A stretch of DNA of 38,626 nucleotides, from contig DVLT01000045.1 of NCBI GenBank assembly GCA_018715345.1, positions 1 through 38,626 of the forward strand, in the 5' to 3' direction. The translations under genes were made by a program, and so were the position numbers. This DNA is from Candidatus Onthocola gallistercoris (lineage in GTDB: Bacteria > Bacillota > Clostridia > Lachnospirales > Lachnospiraceae). Each line of letters opens with the position of its first letter. Position 1 is the stretch's first letter. The notes under the pieces were generated by a model. The model saw only the letters and a program-made list of their open reading frames with translations, was not told where the DNA came from and did no database searches. Of the stretch, positions 13,378 through 22,602 are shown one piece after another.

Positions 13378-15393
13378 ATGAAAAGTTGCGGGATCAGGAG
13401 AACCTCCAGGGTATTGACGGGCAGATACGCGGCTCTTTTGGTCATCTGTCTGTTCCTGGAAATTTTTATATTTAATTTCAGACACTGGGAGTCCCTTGGA
13501 TTTGAGACTCTTGAAAGTTATACGGTCCATTATGACAGCACATTTACGGAAAGCGGATCCGGTACATATACCTCTTCAGCAGGCGAGATGTGGATCACCC
13601 TTTCCGGACTGGATGAACAGGTGGATAATCTGCGCCTGGATATACAAGGCGCTGTACTGAGTCTGCAGCTTTCGGTCTGGGATGAAGGCAATACCACTGG
13701 GGAGGAGTATCCGATACGGGAATATCATCCGGAGGTGGAGGAAGAAAGCTATATCCGGCTGGATACCGCGGGAAAAGTCCATAAGATCCGTATCGCTTTA
13801 TCGAATCCCGATGAGCATAGGATATCTGTTGGCGGCATTTATCTGAATCAAGAAAGACCGTTGATTTTCCGGCTGGATCGCTTTCTGTTTATCATGACGG
13901 CCGGCTGGATCGTGCTGGCTTTGAAAAAAAAGGACAGTATTTTGGATGCTCAACTGGCGGACAGGTATCCGGAGGGGCAGATGCTGTATGCATTGACGAC
14001 AACTGTCCTTATCTTGGCCAGTGTGTCGGCGGTGTGTGTCAATGATATGGCGGTGGTACAGCCTTTTGCCCATCACGCCCAGTACGCAGAATTGGCGGAA
14101 TCCATGAGCCGCGGGCATCTGTATCTGGACACGGATCCCCAGCCGCCGGCTGAATTGGCGGCCATGGACAATCCTTACGACAAACAGGCCAGAGACGAGC
14201 AGGATGTGGATTTTCGGTGGGACACAGCCTATTTTGATGGAAAATACTACGTCTATTTTGGCGTTGTGCCGGTTGTGATGTTTTATCTGCCTTGGTATCT
14301 GCTCACCGGACAGGCGCTGCCCAATTATGTGGTCATCTGCCTGGGACTGATATTTGTCATAGCTGTCATGGCGGCGTTGATCTGGAAGCTGGCCTGGCGG
14401 ATATTTAAAGGGAGACTGCCGGTAATCTATGTATGGCTGGCTTTTGTCCAGCTCGCTGTGGGCGGGGCGGCGGCCATTGTGGTGAGACAGGCATCTTTTT
14501 ATACCATACCGATATTGTTCGGACTGGGATTTGGCGGCGCCGGTGTCCTTTGCTGGCTTCGGGCAGCAAAAGCCGGGACGAAACGACCGCGTATGTGGAT
14601 CTTTTTGGGGGCTTTGTCGCTGGCGCTCATTGCCGGGTGCCGCCCTCAGCTTTTGGTCATTGGATTTCCGGCGTTATTTGCTCTGAAAGATCGTTTTTTG
14701 GGAGAGAGCGGTAAAGAACGATGGAAGGATATGGCAGCGGCGGCCATACCGGTCATGGCGGTGGCGGCAGCGCTGATGTGGTACAATATGGCCCGCTTTG
14801 GTTCTCCGTGGGATTTTGGATCGGCATACAATCTGACGACGAATGATATGACCAGACGGGGGATAAGACTGGATCGGATCGGTCTGATCCTGTTCACATA
14901 CTTTTTTCAGCCGGTATATCTGGAAAGTCAGTTTCCGTTCATTTCACCGGCCCAGGTTTCTACGATCTATCAGGGGACGACCATAATGGAACCCATTTTT
15001 GGCGGACTCCTGTTCTTGATGCCGTGTACGCTGTGCTTGTTCACATTGGGCAGCAAAAAGATCCGACGATCCGGGATCTTTCCCCTTTTATCCGCCCTGA
15101 CGGGGATGGCGGTACTTGTGGCGCTGGCTGATGGACAGCTTGCCGGTCTGCTGGCCAGATATTATATGGATTTTGCCGCTTTGCTTCTTGTGGCGGCTTT
15201 TATCACAGGAGGTATTTGGATCAGCGGTCTGTCCGCCGGGCATGTGAGATGTCGGGTGTTATCCGGAGCCCTGCTCGTTGGGATCGTATTGTGTACATTG
15301 ATGATCTTTCAGGATGGCACCGGACTGGCGATAGAGGAGAATATGCCTTATCTGTATCATAAGATCATGACAGGCATACAGTTTTGGATGTAA
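13378..15393 (+). CDS. Large polytopic membrane protein, GT-C-glycosyltransferase-like topology, function unknown
   Basis: 671 residues. One helix near 20-35 is followed by an extracytoplasmic region of about 130 residues rich in beta-forming sequence (36-160), then ten or more membrane helices to the C-terminus. The motif region WDTAYFDGKYYVYFGVVPVV near 281-300 is one I recall in many uncharacterised clostridial membrane proteins. The overall layout of a first helix, an outside loop and many helices resembles GT-C enzymes that use lipid-linked sugars, but I see no clear family motif (acidic DxD-like residues near the first loop are not certain). The start ATG has AGGTAGGA upstream. Co-transcription with the LspA-like gene is likely, and terminators follow. 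Confidence 0.6.
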   Translation: MKSCGIRRTSRVLTGRYAALLVICLFLEIFIFNFRHWESLGFETLESYTVHYDSTFTESGSGTYTSSAGEMWITLSGLDEQVDNLRLDIQGAVLSLQLSVWDEGNTTGEEYPIREYHPEVEEESYIRLDTAGKVHKIRIALSNPDEHRISVGGIYLNQERPLIFRLDRFLFIMTAGWIVLALKKKDSILDAQLADRYPEGQMLYALTTTVLILASVSAVCVNDMAVVQPFAHHAQYAELAESMSRGHLYLDTDPQPPAELAAMDNPYDKQARDEQDVDFRWDTAYFDGKYYVYFGVVPVVMFYLPWYLLTGQALPNYVVICLGLIFVIAVMAALIWKLAWRIFKGRLPVIYVWLAFVQLAVGGAAAIVVRQASFYTIPILFGLGFGGAGVLCWLRAAKAGTKRPRMWIFLGALSLALIAGCRPQLLVIGFPALFALKDRFLGESGKERWKDMAAAAIPVMAVAAALMWYNMARFGSPWDFGSAYNLTTNDMTRRGIRLDRIGLILFTYFFQPVYLESQFPFISPAQVSTIYQGTTIMEPIFGGLLFLMPCTLCLFTLGSKKIRRSGIFPLLSALTGMAVLVALADGQLAGLLARYYMDFAALLLVAAFITGGIWISGLSAGHVRCRVLSGALLVGIVLCTLMIFQDGTGLAIEENMPYLYHKIMTGIQFWM

Positions 15394-15395
15394 AT

Positions 15396-15428
15396 AAAGA
15401 GCCGGCGTATCCGATACGCCGGCTCTTT
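15396..15428. terminator. Bidirectional terminator between convergent genes
   Basis: A long perfect stem (AAAGAGCCGGCG pairing with CGCCGGCTCTTT, total about 14 base pairs) encloses a five-base loop. The plus strand exits with CTCTTTG; the minus strand exits with CTCTTTATTTA, so it serves pepF best. It begins three bases after the membrane protein stop. Confidence 0.75.
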
Positions 15429-15460
15429 GTGGATCCGATAGCGGATCATTGGAAGTGATC

Positions 15461-15491
15461 CTGCCAGCAGGATTTTTGGCTGGCAGTTTTT
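15461..15491 (+). terminator. Second terminator hairpin for the plus-strand operon
   Basis: CTGCCAGC (15461-15468) pairs with GCTGGCAG (15479-15486) and is followed directly by TTTTTAT. A competing smaller hairpin (ATCCTGC/GCAGGAT then TTTTT) overlaps it. Confidence 0.55.
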
Positions 15492-15492
15492 A

Positions 15493-17292
15493 TCAGCACA
15501 ATTCTTCCAGCTGGGACAAGACATGTTCGAATAGATCCAGAGCAGTTTCCACAGGCTGGGGCGTGGTCATATCCACACCGCAGCTTTTCAGCAGGTCGAT
15601 GGGATATTGGCTGCAGCCGCCTCTCAAAAAGTTTTTGTAGGCGTGGACAGCTTTTTCGCCTTCGCCTAGTATCCGATTGGAGAAGGCCATGGCCGCCGAA
15701 AAACCAGTGGCATACTGATACACATAAAAAGGCGTATAAAAATGGGGGATACGGGCCCATTCCATATCAATACCAGGATCGATCACCATATCCGGTCCAA
15801 AGTAGGTCTGATTCAGATCATGATAGATCTGACAGAGGGCTTCGGCGGTGAGCGTCTGTCCCTCTGCTTCCATACTGTGGGTGATCTTTTCAAACTCTGC
15901 GAACATGGTCTGACGGAACAAAGTGCCTTTAAACTGATCCAGGAAGTGGTTCAGAAGATACTTTTTCTCCTCCGGGGAGGCGGCGTGGTCGATCAGATAG
16001 TTCATCAGCAGAGACTCATTGCAGGTGGAAGCGATCTCCGCCACAAAGATACTGTAGTCTGAGTTGATAAAAGCCTGAGTTTCATTGGTGTAACTGGAAT
16101 GGAGGGCATGTCCCATCTCATGGGCCAGGGTAAATACATCATTGAGTTGACCCTGGAAATTCATGAGCACATAGGGATGGGTTCCATAGACGCAAGTGGA
16201 GTAGGCGCCGCTTCGTTTTCCACGGTTTTCATACACATCGATCCAGCGATTGTCAAAACCTTCCCTGAGCCGATGGATATAATCTTCCCCCAGGGGCGCC
16301 AGACCATCCAAGACCATGGCCTTTGCCTGATCGTAAGTGCATTTGGGATAAGCATAGTCGATGATGGGCGTATAAACGTCATACATGTGCAGTTCGCTGG
16401 CACCCAGCAGTTTTTTTCGCAAAGTCACATATCGGTACATGGCCGGAAGATGGCGATGTACGGCATCGATCAGCTGGTCATAAACTGATACCGGAATATT
16501 GTTGGTGTCCAGCCGGGATTCCAGGGAAGAAGCGTATTTCCGAGCCCGGGTGTAAAAAAGTTCCTTTTTCACATTTGCCTGATAAACAGCCGCCAATGTG
16601 TTTGCGTGGGCCTTATAAGCGGCGTAAAGACCGGTGAAAGCGTCTTTTCGCACTTGCCTGTTGCGGCTTTCCATCAGAGAGATGAAACGGCCGTGGGTGA
16701 TCTCCACGGCTTGCCCGGTCTCATCTGTGATGACAGGAAAGCGGATATCCGCGTTGTTGAACATATTAAAAATATTTTGAGGAGAGGCGGCCATATCCAT
16801 GGACAGGGAGAGGAGCTGCTCTGCTTCCGGGGACAAGATGCGCTCCGCCTGGCGCAGGATATCTTCCAGATAGTGGCGGTATATTTTAAGCTCGGGCATT
16901 TCTTTGAAGAAACGTTCCAGAAGCCCTTCTGGAAAATCCAGGATCTCCGGCCCTTCATAAGCGGTTGCCGAATTAAAGTCCATGTACAGGCGTAAGGCGC
17001 GGCTTTTTTGAGATTGGTGGGTGCTGTTGGCCGCATCTTCATCGGACTTTTGGAAAGCGTAACTGTAAAGGCGGGTGAGACGCAAAAGCTGCCGATCCTT
17101 CTCCGTCAGATATCCATACAGGGAGGCGGGGCTGTCAGACAGATGGTTTTTAAAATCGGTCAGGGCAGAAAGATCCTTGCCGGCTTCTTCAAAATCCTTT
17201 TCAAAGGCGCCTGTATCCGGATAAAGGGGGCTCAGGTCCCACGTGAAAGCTTCGTTCATATTGGAACGGGACGGTAATGTCTGTATGTGCAT
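15493..17292 (-). CDS. pepF: Oligoendopeptidase F (M3B zinc metallopeptidase)
   Basis: 599 residues from ATG 17292, which has AGGAGG about eight bases upstream on the minus strand; a longer frame to 17334 lacks a ribosome site. The zinc motif is HEMGH at 391-395 (FTLAHEMGHALHSSYTNETQ), with the third ligand expected in the E-A-S-T region FVAEIASTCNESL. The N-terminal helical domain NEAFTWDLSPLYPD is typical of PepF, and length (about 600) is normal. The enzyme cleaves peptides of roughly 7-17 residues in the cytoplasm. It is divergent from a dipeptide/oligopeptide ABC importer, which would supply its substrates. Confidence 0.93.
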   Translation of the reverse strand: MHIQTLPSRSNMNEAFTWDLSPLYPDTGAFEKDFEEAGKDLSALTDFKNHLSDSPASLYGYLTEKDRQLLRLTRLYSYAFQKSDEDAANSTHQSQKSRALRLYMDFNSATAYEGPEILDFPEGLLERFFKEMPELKIYRHYLEDILRQAERILSPEAEQLLSLSMDMAASPQNIFNMFNNADIRFPVITDETGQAVEITHGRFISLMESRNRQVRKDAFTGLYAAYKAHANTLAAVYQANVKKELFYTRARKYASSLESRLDTNNIPVSVYDQLIDAVHRHLPAMYRYVTLRKKLLGASELHMYDVYTPIIDYAYPKCTYDQAKAMVLDGLAPLGEDYIHRLREGFDNRWIDVYENRGKRSGAYSTCVYGTHPYVLMNFQGQLNDVFTLAHEMGHALHSSYTNETQAFINSDYSIFVAEIASTCNESLLMNYLIDHAASPEEKKYLLNHFLDQFKGTLFRQTMFAEFEKITHSMEAEGQTLTAEALCQIYHDLNQTYFGPDMVIDPGIDMEWARIPHFYTPFYVYQYATGFSAAMAFSNRILGEGEKAVHAYKNFLRGGCSQYPIDLLKSCGVDMTTPQPVETALDLFEHVLSQLEELC

Positions 17293-17383
17293 ATATAAAC
17301 CTCCTGTTGATTTGATGTTTACAGTATACTCCATGACATTAAAATATACAAAGTTCTATTTATCATACAAGATGATTTCAATA

Positions 17384-17412
17384 TTGATTTTTATTTCACA
17401 ATCTGATAGAAT
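17384..17412 (+). promoter_or_regulatory. Promoter of the peptide ABC importer operon
   Basis: TTGATT (17384-17389) and TAGAAT (17407-17412) are 17 bases apart, five of six matches each. It lies 53 bases before the binding-protein start, in A/T-rich DNA. Confidence 0.6.
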
Positions 17413-17464
17413 GCAGGAGACAATTAAATAATGAGAGTAATTACTTCATTGAGAGGAAAAAGTT

Positions 17465-19045
17465 ATGAAAAAAAGAATGAAAAAAATTCTTTTGTCGATG
17501 ATGACACTTACAGTAACTGCTGCACTCTGCGCGTGTGGAGGCGGCAAGGGAAGTGAGTCTTCCGCAGGTGGTAATGACTCTGAAGAAACAAAGACAGCCG
17601 TGTCAGCTGAGACAGAAACGTCTTCGACCCCGCAGGCGGGCGGAGAAGTGACAGTTGGCATCGCGCAGGATCTGGATAGTCTTGACCCGCATAAAATGGC
17701 GTACGCAGGAACTAGAGAAGTTTTGTTTAATGTCTTTGAAGGTTTGGTTAAACCGGATCCCAACGGAGATCTGATACCGGCTGTGGCCAGCGATTATCAG
17801 ATGTCTGAGGATGGCAAGGTTTATACATTCACGTTGAGAGACGGCATCACGTTCCATGATGGGACACCGGTGACCGTTGAAGATGTTAAATATTCCATCG
17901 AGAGATACGCGGAGCTGCAGGGTGCGGACTCCGCTTTTTCTATTCTGGAAAGCGTTGAGACGCCGGACGGATCCACAGTGGTGGTAAACTTAAACGAAGG
18001 GAACACAGAATTTCTGGCTTCCCTCACCCTGGCCATTGTTCCCCAGAGCAATGAAGCCAACTTTGACACAAATCCCATCGGAACCGGTCCATTTAAGTTT
18101 GTTTCTTTCACACCGGGACAGAGCTTTGTTGTGGAAGCTTACGACGGTTACTGGAAAGAGGATTGTCCTTACCTGGACAAGGTGACATTCCAGATCGTTG
18201 CGGATGCGGATACGGCCATCACCCAGCTTCAGGCAGGCACACTGGATATTTATCAGTATCTGACCGCGGATCAGGCATCCACTTTGACAAGCGGATTCAA
18301 TATACTGGAAGGCAGTGTGAATTATGTTCAGGGGATGTTTTTAAATAACGACTTTGAACCTTTCCAGGATGTACGGGTGCGCCAGGCTTTGTGCTATGCG
18401 GTGGATAAGGATATGATCAATGAGTTTTTGTTCGGCGGCAAGAGCCACACCATTGGCACGCATATGATACCTTCGTTTAAAAAATACTATAACGAGGAGA
18501 CAGAGGGCGTTTATACGAGGGATGTGGAGAAGGCCAAAGAACTTCTTTCTGAAGCAGGCTATGGGGACGGTTTTGAATTTACCATTACTGTGCCCAATAA
18601 CTATGCGCCCCATGAAGGTACAGCTCAGATCATCGTGGAAAATCTGAAAGAAATGGGGATCACAGCGACCATCAACACGGTGGAGTTCTCCACATGGTAT
18701 GATGAAGTCTATACTCAGAGAAATTACGAGGCGACCATCGTGGCTGTGGACGGTACGCTGGCTCCCAGCAGCTGGATGACGAAGAACTACAGCACAGACC
18801 CCAACAATTTCACCAATTACAGCAATGAGGAGTTTGATGATGTGTACAGCCGGGCTTTGGCATCCACAGACGATGCAGAAAAAACAGAACTGTACAAAGA
18901 GGCTCAGATGATCTTGGCAGAGGACGCGGCTTCGGTGTACATCCAGGATCCGGCCAATCTGGTGGCTGTCAGTGACAAATTGGGCGGCTACGTGTTCTAT
19001 CCCATATCGGCTCAGGACATGTCTGTGGTCTATTATGAACAATAA
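17465..19045 (+). CDS. Peptide/nickel-type ABC transporter substrate-binding lipoprotein (SBP family 5)
   Basis: 526 residues. The signal MKKRMKKILLSMMTLTVTAALCAC ends in lipobox LCAC with lipidated C24, followed by a Gly/Ser/Glu linker. The mature domain opens GGEVTVGIAQDLDSLDPHK and contains YTFTLRDGITFHDGTPVTVEDVKY (central motif FHDGTPVTVEDV), both hallmarks of the DppA/OppA family. RVRQALCYAVDKDMI and the C-terminal YKEAQMILAEDAASVYI region also fit. It would capture peptides outside the membrane and hand them to the two permeases that follow. The ribosome site is modest (GAGAGGAAAAAG). Specificity (di- or oligopeptide, nickel, other) is open; a nearby PepF favours peptides. Confidence 0.92.
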   Translation: MKKRMKKILLSMMTLTVTAALCACGGGKGSESSAGGNDSEETKTAVSAETETSSTPQAGGEVTVGIAQDLDSLDPHKMAYAGTREVLFNVFEGLVKPDPNGDLIPAVASDYQMSEDGKVYTFTLRDGITFHDGTPVTVEDVKYSIERYAELQGADSAFSILESVETPDGSTVVVNLNEGNTEFLASLTLAIVPQSNEANFDTNPIGTGPFKFVSFTPGQSFVVEAYDGYWKEDCPYLDKVTFQIVADADTAITQLQAGTLDIYQYLTADQASTLTSGFNILEGSVNYVQGMFLNNDFEPFQDVRVRQALCYAVDKDMINEFLFGGKSHTIGTHMIPSFKKYYNEETEGVYTRDVEKAKELLSEAGYGDGFEFTITVPNNYAPHEGTAQIIVENLKEMGITATINTVEFSTWYDEVYTQRNYEATIVAVDGTLAPSSWMTKNYSTDPNNFTNYSNEEFDDVYSRALASTDDAEKTELYKEAQMILAEDAASVYIQDPANLVAVSDKLGGYVFYPISAQDMSVVYYEQ

Positions 19046-19082
19046 ATAGGATAAATAAAAACAGGAAAGGCGCGAAGGAACT

Positions 19083-20027
19083 ATGAAATATATATTGAAA
19101 AAATCATTCACTCTCATTATCACATTGTTGCTCGTTTCAATGGTTACCTTTGGCGCCTTTTCCATCATTCCGGGGAATATTGCCATAACCAGGCTTGGTC
19201 AGAATGCCACCCCGGAAAGGATCGCGGCGCTGGAAGCGGAGCTGGGACTGGACCGGCCGGTTGCGGAACGGTATGTGGACTGGCTCCTTAACGCCATCCG
19301 AGGCGATTTCGGAGAATCTTATCAGTACAGTGGCGTGCCGGTCAGCGATCTTTTGCTTGAAAGGCTGCCGGTAACGGCCATCCTGACGGCCATGTCCCTG
19401 ATCCTCATCCTGGTCATCTCCATTCCTCTGGGGCTGCTGGCGGCGAGGAAAGAAGGATCGGTGATCGACACGGCGGTCAATCTGCTGACTCAGGTGACCA
19501 TGGCCATTCCCGCGTTCTTTTTAGGGATGCTGATCACCTTTGTTTTCGGCCTGGTCTTAAAATGGTTCCAGCCTGGGAAGTTTGTCATGCCCCAGGAAGA
19601 TCTTGCCGGATGTGTGATCTATCTGATCTTTCCGGCCATCGCCATCGCCCTTCCAAAGATCGCGATGGTGGTCAAATTTTTGCGTAATTCGGTTTTGAGC
19701 GAAGTGGGAAAAGACTATGTGTGGACAGCCCGGAGCAAAGGTAACCGGGAGGGCAGAGTGTTGGTTTCCCATGTGCTCCGCAATGCCATGATCCCTGTGA
19801 TCACATTTATCGCTATCGTGGTGGCGGAGATCATTGCCAATAGTATCGTGGTGGAGCAGGTGTTTTCCGTAAACGGCGTGGGACGGCTGCTCGTCACTGC
19901 CATTTCAAACAGAGACTATCCTATTGTGCAGGCGGTCGTCATGTATATCACGGCGGCAGTCGTTTTGATCAATTTTATCATAGATATCTTGTATCAAGTT
20001 GTGGATCCCCGGGTCCGGACGGAATAG
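19083..20027 (+). CDS. Peptide ABC transporter permease, DppB-like
   Basis: 314 residues, about six membrane helices. The family opening is present: a first helix, then FSIIPGNIAITRLGQNATPERIAALEAELGLDRP (core AELGLDRPV) and YVDWLLNAIRGDFGESYQY (core GDFGES), typical of DppB/OppB. The EAA-type loop for ATPase contact appears as YVWTARSKGNREGRVLVSHVLRNA (core ARSKG...HVLRNA). It starts 37 bases after the binding-protein gene, with GAAGGA upstream, and ends 9 bases before the next permease. Confidence 0.93.
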   Translation: MKYILKKSFTLIITLLLVSMVTFGAFSIIPGNIAITRLGQNATPERIAALEAELGLDRPVAERYVDWLLNAIRGDFGESYQYSGVPVSDLLLERLPVTAILTAMSLILILVISIPLGLLAARKEGSVIDTAVNLLTQVTMAIPAFFLGMLITFVFGLVLKWFQPGKFVMPQEDLAGCVIYLIFPAIAIALPKIAMVVKFLRNSVLSEVGKDYVWTARSKGNREGRVLVSHVLRNAMIPVITFIAIVVAEIIANSIVVEQVFSVNGVGRLLVTAISNRDYPIVQAVVMYITAAVVLINFIIDILYQVVDPRVRTE

Positions 20028-20036
20028 GAGCGGCAG

Positions 20037-20840
20037 ATGAAAAAGAAAAGAAATTACAGTTTGATGATCGGACTTGTCATGAGCGGTATCGTTCTTATAT
20101 TGGCTGTCGTGGGTCAGTTCTGGACGCCTTATGACCCCACCGGGATGGATGCGGCGGCCCGGAACGCGGGCCCTTCCCTGGCTCATATTTTTGGCTGTGA
20201 CAATTTTGGACGGGATGTCTTTAGCCGGATCATGAACGGCATGGGAACGACTTTTTTTGTGGCGCTGTGTACAGTTCTGATCGGTGCGTTTTTTGGTACG
20301 CTCATTGGAGCGGTCACCGGATACTTCGGCGGCTGGCTGGATGAGATCATCATGCGGATCAATGATGCTTTGAGCGCTTTTCCAAGCATTTTACTGGCGC
20401 TGATCTTCATCAGCCTCCTGGGAACGGGAAAGTATAACATCATCCTGGCTTTAGGTATCCTCTTTATTCCCAGTTTTGCCCGGATCGTCCGCAGCGAGGT
20501 GATCCGCTGCAAAGAATTGGAATTTGTCAAAAGTGCCCAGGTCATGGGCGCTGGAAAATTCCGCATCATTTTTGTACACATTTTGCCCAATGCGGCAGTC
20601 AGTATGCTCACGGCGGCAGCGGTGGGTTTTAACAACGCAGTGCTGGCGGAGGCCAGCATGAGTTACCTGGGACTGGGGGTGCAGCCGCCGGAACCAAGTC
20701 TTGGGTTGATGCTTTCAGATGCCCAGGCTTATCTGGAGATCGCCCCTTGGTCGGCTTTGTTTCCCGGATTTGTGATCGTTTTTATCATTCTTGGATTTGC
20801 TCTGGTCAGCGAGGGCTTACGTGTCCGGCAGAGCCGGTAG
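20037..20840 (+). CDS. Peptide ABC transporter permease, DppC-like
   Basis: 267 residues, about six helices. The DppC/OppC marker HIFGCDNFGRDVFSRIMNG (the GTDxxGRDxxSR region) is at about 50-68, and the EAA loop is ELEFVKSAQVMGAGKFRIIF with HILPNA after it. YLGLGVQPPEPSLGLML near 220 is also typical. AGGAGCGGCAG precedes the ATG. Pairs with the DppB-like subunit to form the channel. Confidence 0.93.
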   Translation: MKKKRNYSLMIGLVMSGIVLILAVVGQFWTPYDPTGMDAAARNAGPSLAHIFGCDNFGRDVFSRIMNGMGTTFFVALCTVLIGAFFGTLIGAVTGYFGGWLDEIIMRINDALSAFPSILLALIFISLLGTGKYNIILALGILFIPSFARIVRSEVIRCKELEFVKSAQVMGAGKFRIIFVHILPNAAVSMLTAAAVGFNNAVLAEASMSYLGLGVQPPEPSLGLMLSDAQAYLEIAPWSALFPGFVIVFIILGFALVSEGLRVRQSR

Positions 20841-20850
20841 GAGGGTTAAA

Positions 20851-22602
20851 ATGGCGGATAAACTTTTGGAGGTCAGACATCTGACCATCGGATTTGAAGA
20901 AGTATCGGGTATCGAAAAAGTGGTGGATGATCTGAGCTTTGATATATATCAGGGCGAGATCGTGGGTATCGTGGGTGAATCCGGATCGGGGAAGAGTATG
21001 ACGGCCCACGCCATCATGGGGCTTTGGAAAAATGGGGCCAAAGCGCTGGATGGGCAGATCTTTTTTGAAGGCCAGGATCTTTTGGGGCTGACCCCGGAAC
21101 AGATGAGCAAGATACAAGGGGATGACATTTCCATGATCTTCCAGGAGCCGATGACATCTTTAAACCCCGTAAAGCGGATCGGCTGGCAGGTGGCAGAGAG
21201 TCTCAGGCTTCACACTTCTTTGCCGGAAGATCAGATACACAGAAGAGTTGTTGAGAATCTGAAAAGTGTGGGCCTTGCGGACGCGGAAAATCTGTGCCGG
21301 AAATATCCCCACCAGCTTTCCGGGGGTATGCGCCAGCGGGTGATGATCGCCATGGCCATGGTCTGCTGGCCAAAACTTCTGATCGCTGATGAACCGACGA
21401 CAGCTCTGGATGTGACGGTCCAGATGCAGATCCTCCAGCTTTTGCGAAAGATCCATCTGGAAGCCCAGACGTCTATTCTTTTTATTTCCCATGATCTGAA
21501 TGTGATCCGGGAGATCTGCCATCGGGTGATCGTTCTTTATAAAGGAAAGATCGTGGAAAGCGGTTATGTGACCGACGTGCTGGAACACCCGAAACACGAC
21601 TACACCAAACATCTGGTGGCTTCCATTCCGAAGGTGCGGGAGGACGGCCGGCGGGAAGGACATATGCTGGATGCCAAACATCTGAATGTATACTATCATG
21701 TGCGGGGAAAGGGAATGTTTGGGAAACCGGTGACAAAACATGTGGTCCAGGATGTGTCCTTTCATATAAGGGAAGGAGAGATACTGGGGTTGGTGGGGGA
21801 AAGCGGCTGCGGAAAGTCCACCCTGGCCAAATGTATCGTCGGCTTAAATCGTCATTACGATGGCAGTCTGGAACTAAAGGAAGCCCATCCCCAGCTGGTA
21901 TTCCAAGATCCCTACAGTTCTTTGAATCCGGTGAAAAAAGTCGGTTGGATATTGGAAGAACCGTTACGCATACAAGGGATAAAAGATAAAAAGAAGCGGC
22001 GGAAAATGGTGGAGGATATGCTCATAAAGGTGGGGCTGGATCCTTCCTTCGCCAACCGGTATCCCACAGAATTGTCCGGTGGCCAGCGCCAGCGGATCAG
22101 TATAGGGGCAGCGCTGATCTTGAATGCGCGATTTATCGTGGCAGATGAGCCTGTTTCAGCCCTGGATGTGACGGTCCAGTCCCAGATACTGGATCTTCTG
22201 ATGGATCTTCAAAGGGAGAGGGGGCTGACTTACCTGTTCATATCCCATGATCTGAATATTGTCCGCCAGTTCTGCCACCGGGTCATCGTCATGTATTTGG
22301 GCGAGATCGTGGAAGAAGCTGAGGTGGCGGATATTTATGACCATCCATCCCATCCATACACCCGTCTGTTGTTCCATTCCATACTGGACGGGGAAAAGCA
22401 CATGGGGCGGGTGACAGACGTGGAGCAGAAAAGCGAGATGAAGGAAAGCCAGGGGTGTCCTTTTTACAGCCGGTGTCGGGAAAGACAGGAACGTTGTAAA
22501 GACAGGCGACCGGCCAGTGTGGACATATCCGGCGGAGGTAAAACGCCCCATTACGTGAAATGTTTCAAATATTCAAAGACAGGTGAAAAAGTGGATGCGT
22601 AA
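20851..22602 (+). CDS. Fused double ATP-binding subunit of the peptide ABC transporter (DppD-DppF fusion)
   Basis: 583 residues from ATG 20851, seven bases after GGAGGG. Two full ABC domains in one chain: Walker A GESGSGKS at 42-49 with signature LSGGMRQRV and Walker B LLIADEPTTALD, then Walker A GESGCGKS near 320 with signature LSGGQRQRI and Walker B FIVADEPVSALD. A DppF/OppF-type cysteine-rich tail (GCPFYSRCRERQERC) closes the protein, as seen where an Fe-S cluster or zinc may bind. Most peptide importers encode D and F separately; fusions such as YejF or GsiA exist. The end overlaps truA by eight bases. Confidence 0.9.
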   Translation: MADKLLEVRHLTIGFEEVSGIEKVVDDLSFDIYQGEIVGIVGESGSGKSMTAHAIMGLWKNGAKALDGQIFFEGQDLLGLTPEQMSKIQGDDISMIFQEPMTSLNPVKRIGWQVAESLRLHTSLPEDQIHRRVVENLKSVGLADAENLCRKYPHQLSGGMRQRVMIAMAMVCWPKLLIADEPTTALDVTVQMQILQLLRKIHLEAQTSILFISHDLNVIREICHRVIVLYKGKIVESGYVTDVLEHPKHDYTKHLVASIPKVREDGRREGHMLDAKHLNVYYHVRGKGMFGKPVTKHVVQDVSFHIREGEILGLVGESGCGKSTLAKCIVGLNRHYDGSLELKEAHPQLVFQDPYSSLNPVKKVGWILEEPLRIQGIKDKKKRRKMVEDMLIKVGLDPSFANRYPTELSGGQRQRISIGAALILNARFIVADEPVSALDVTVQSQILDLLMDLQRERGLTYLFISHDLNIVRQFCHRVIVMYLGEIVEEAEVADIYDHPSHPYTRLLFHSILDGEKHMGRVTDVEQKSEMKESQGCPFYSRCRERQERCKDRRPASVDISGGGKTPHYVKCFKYSKTGEKVDA

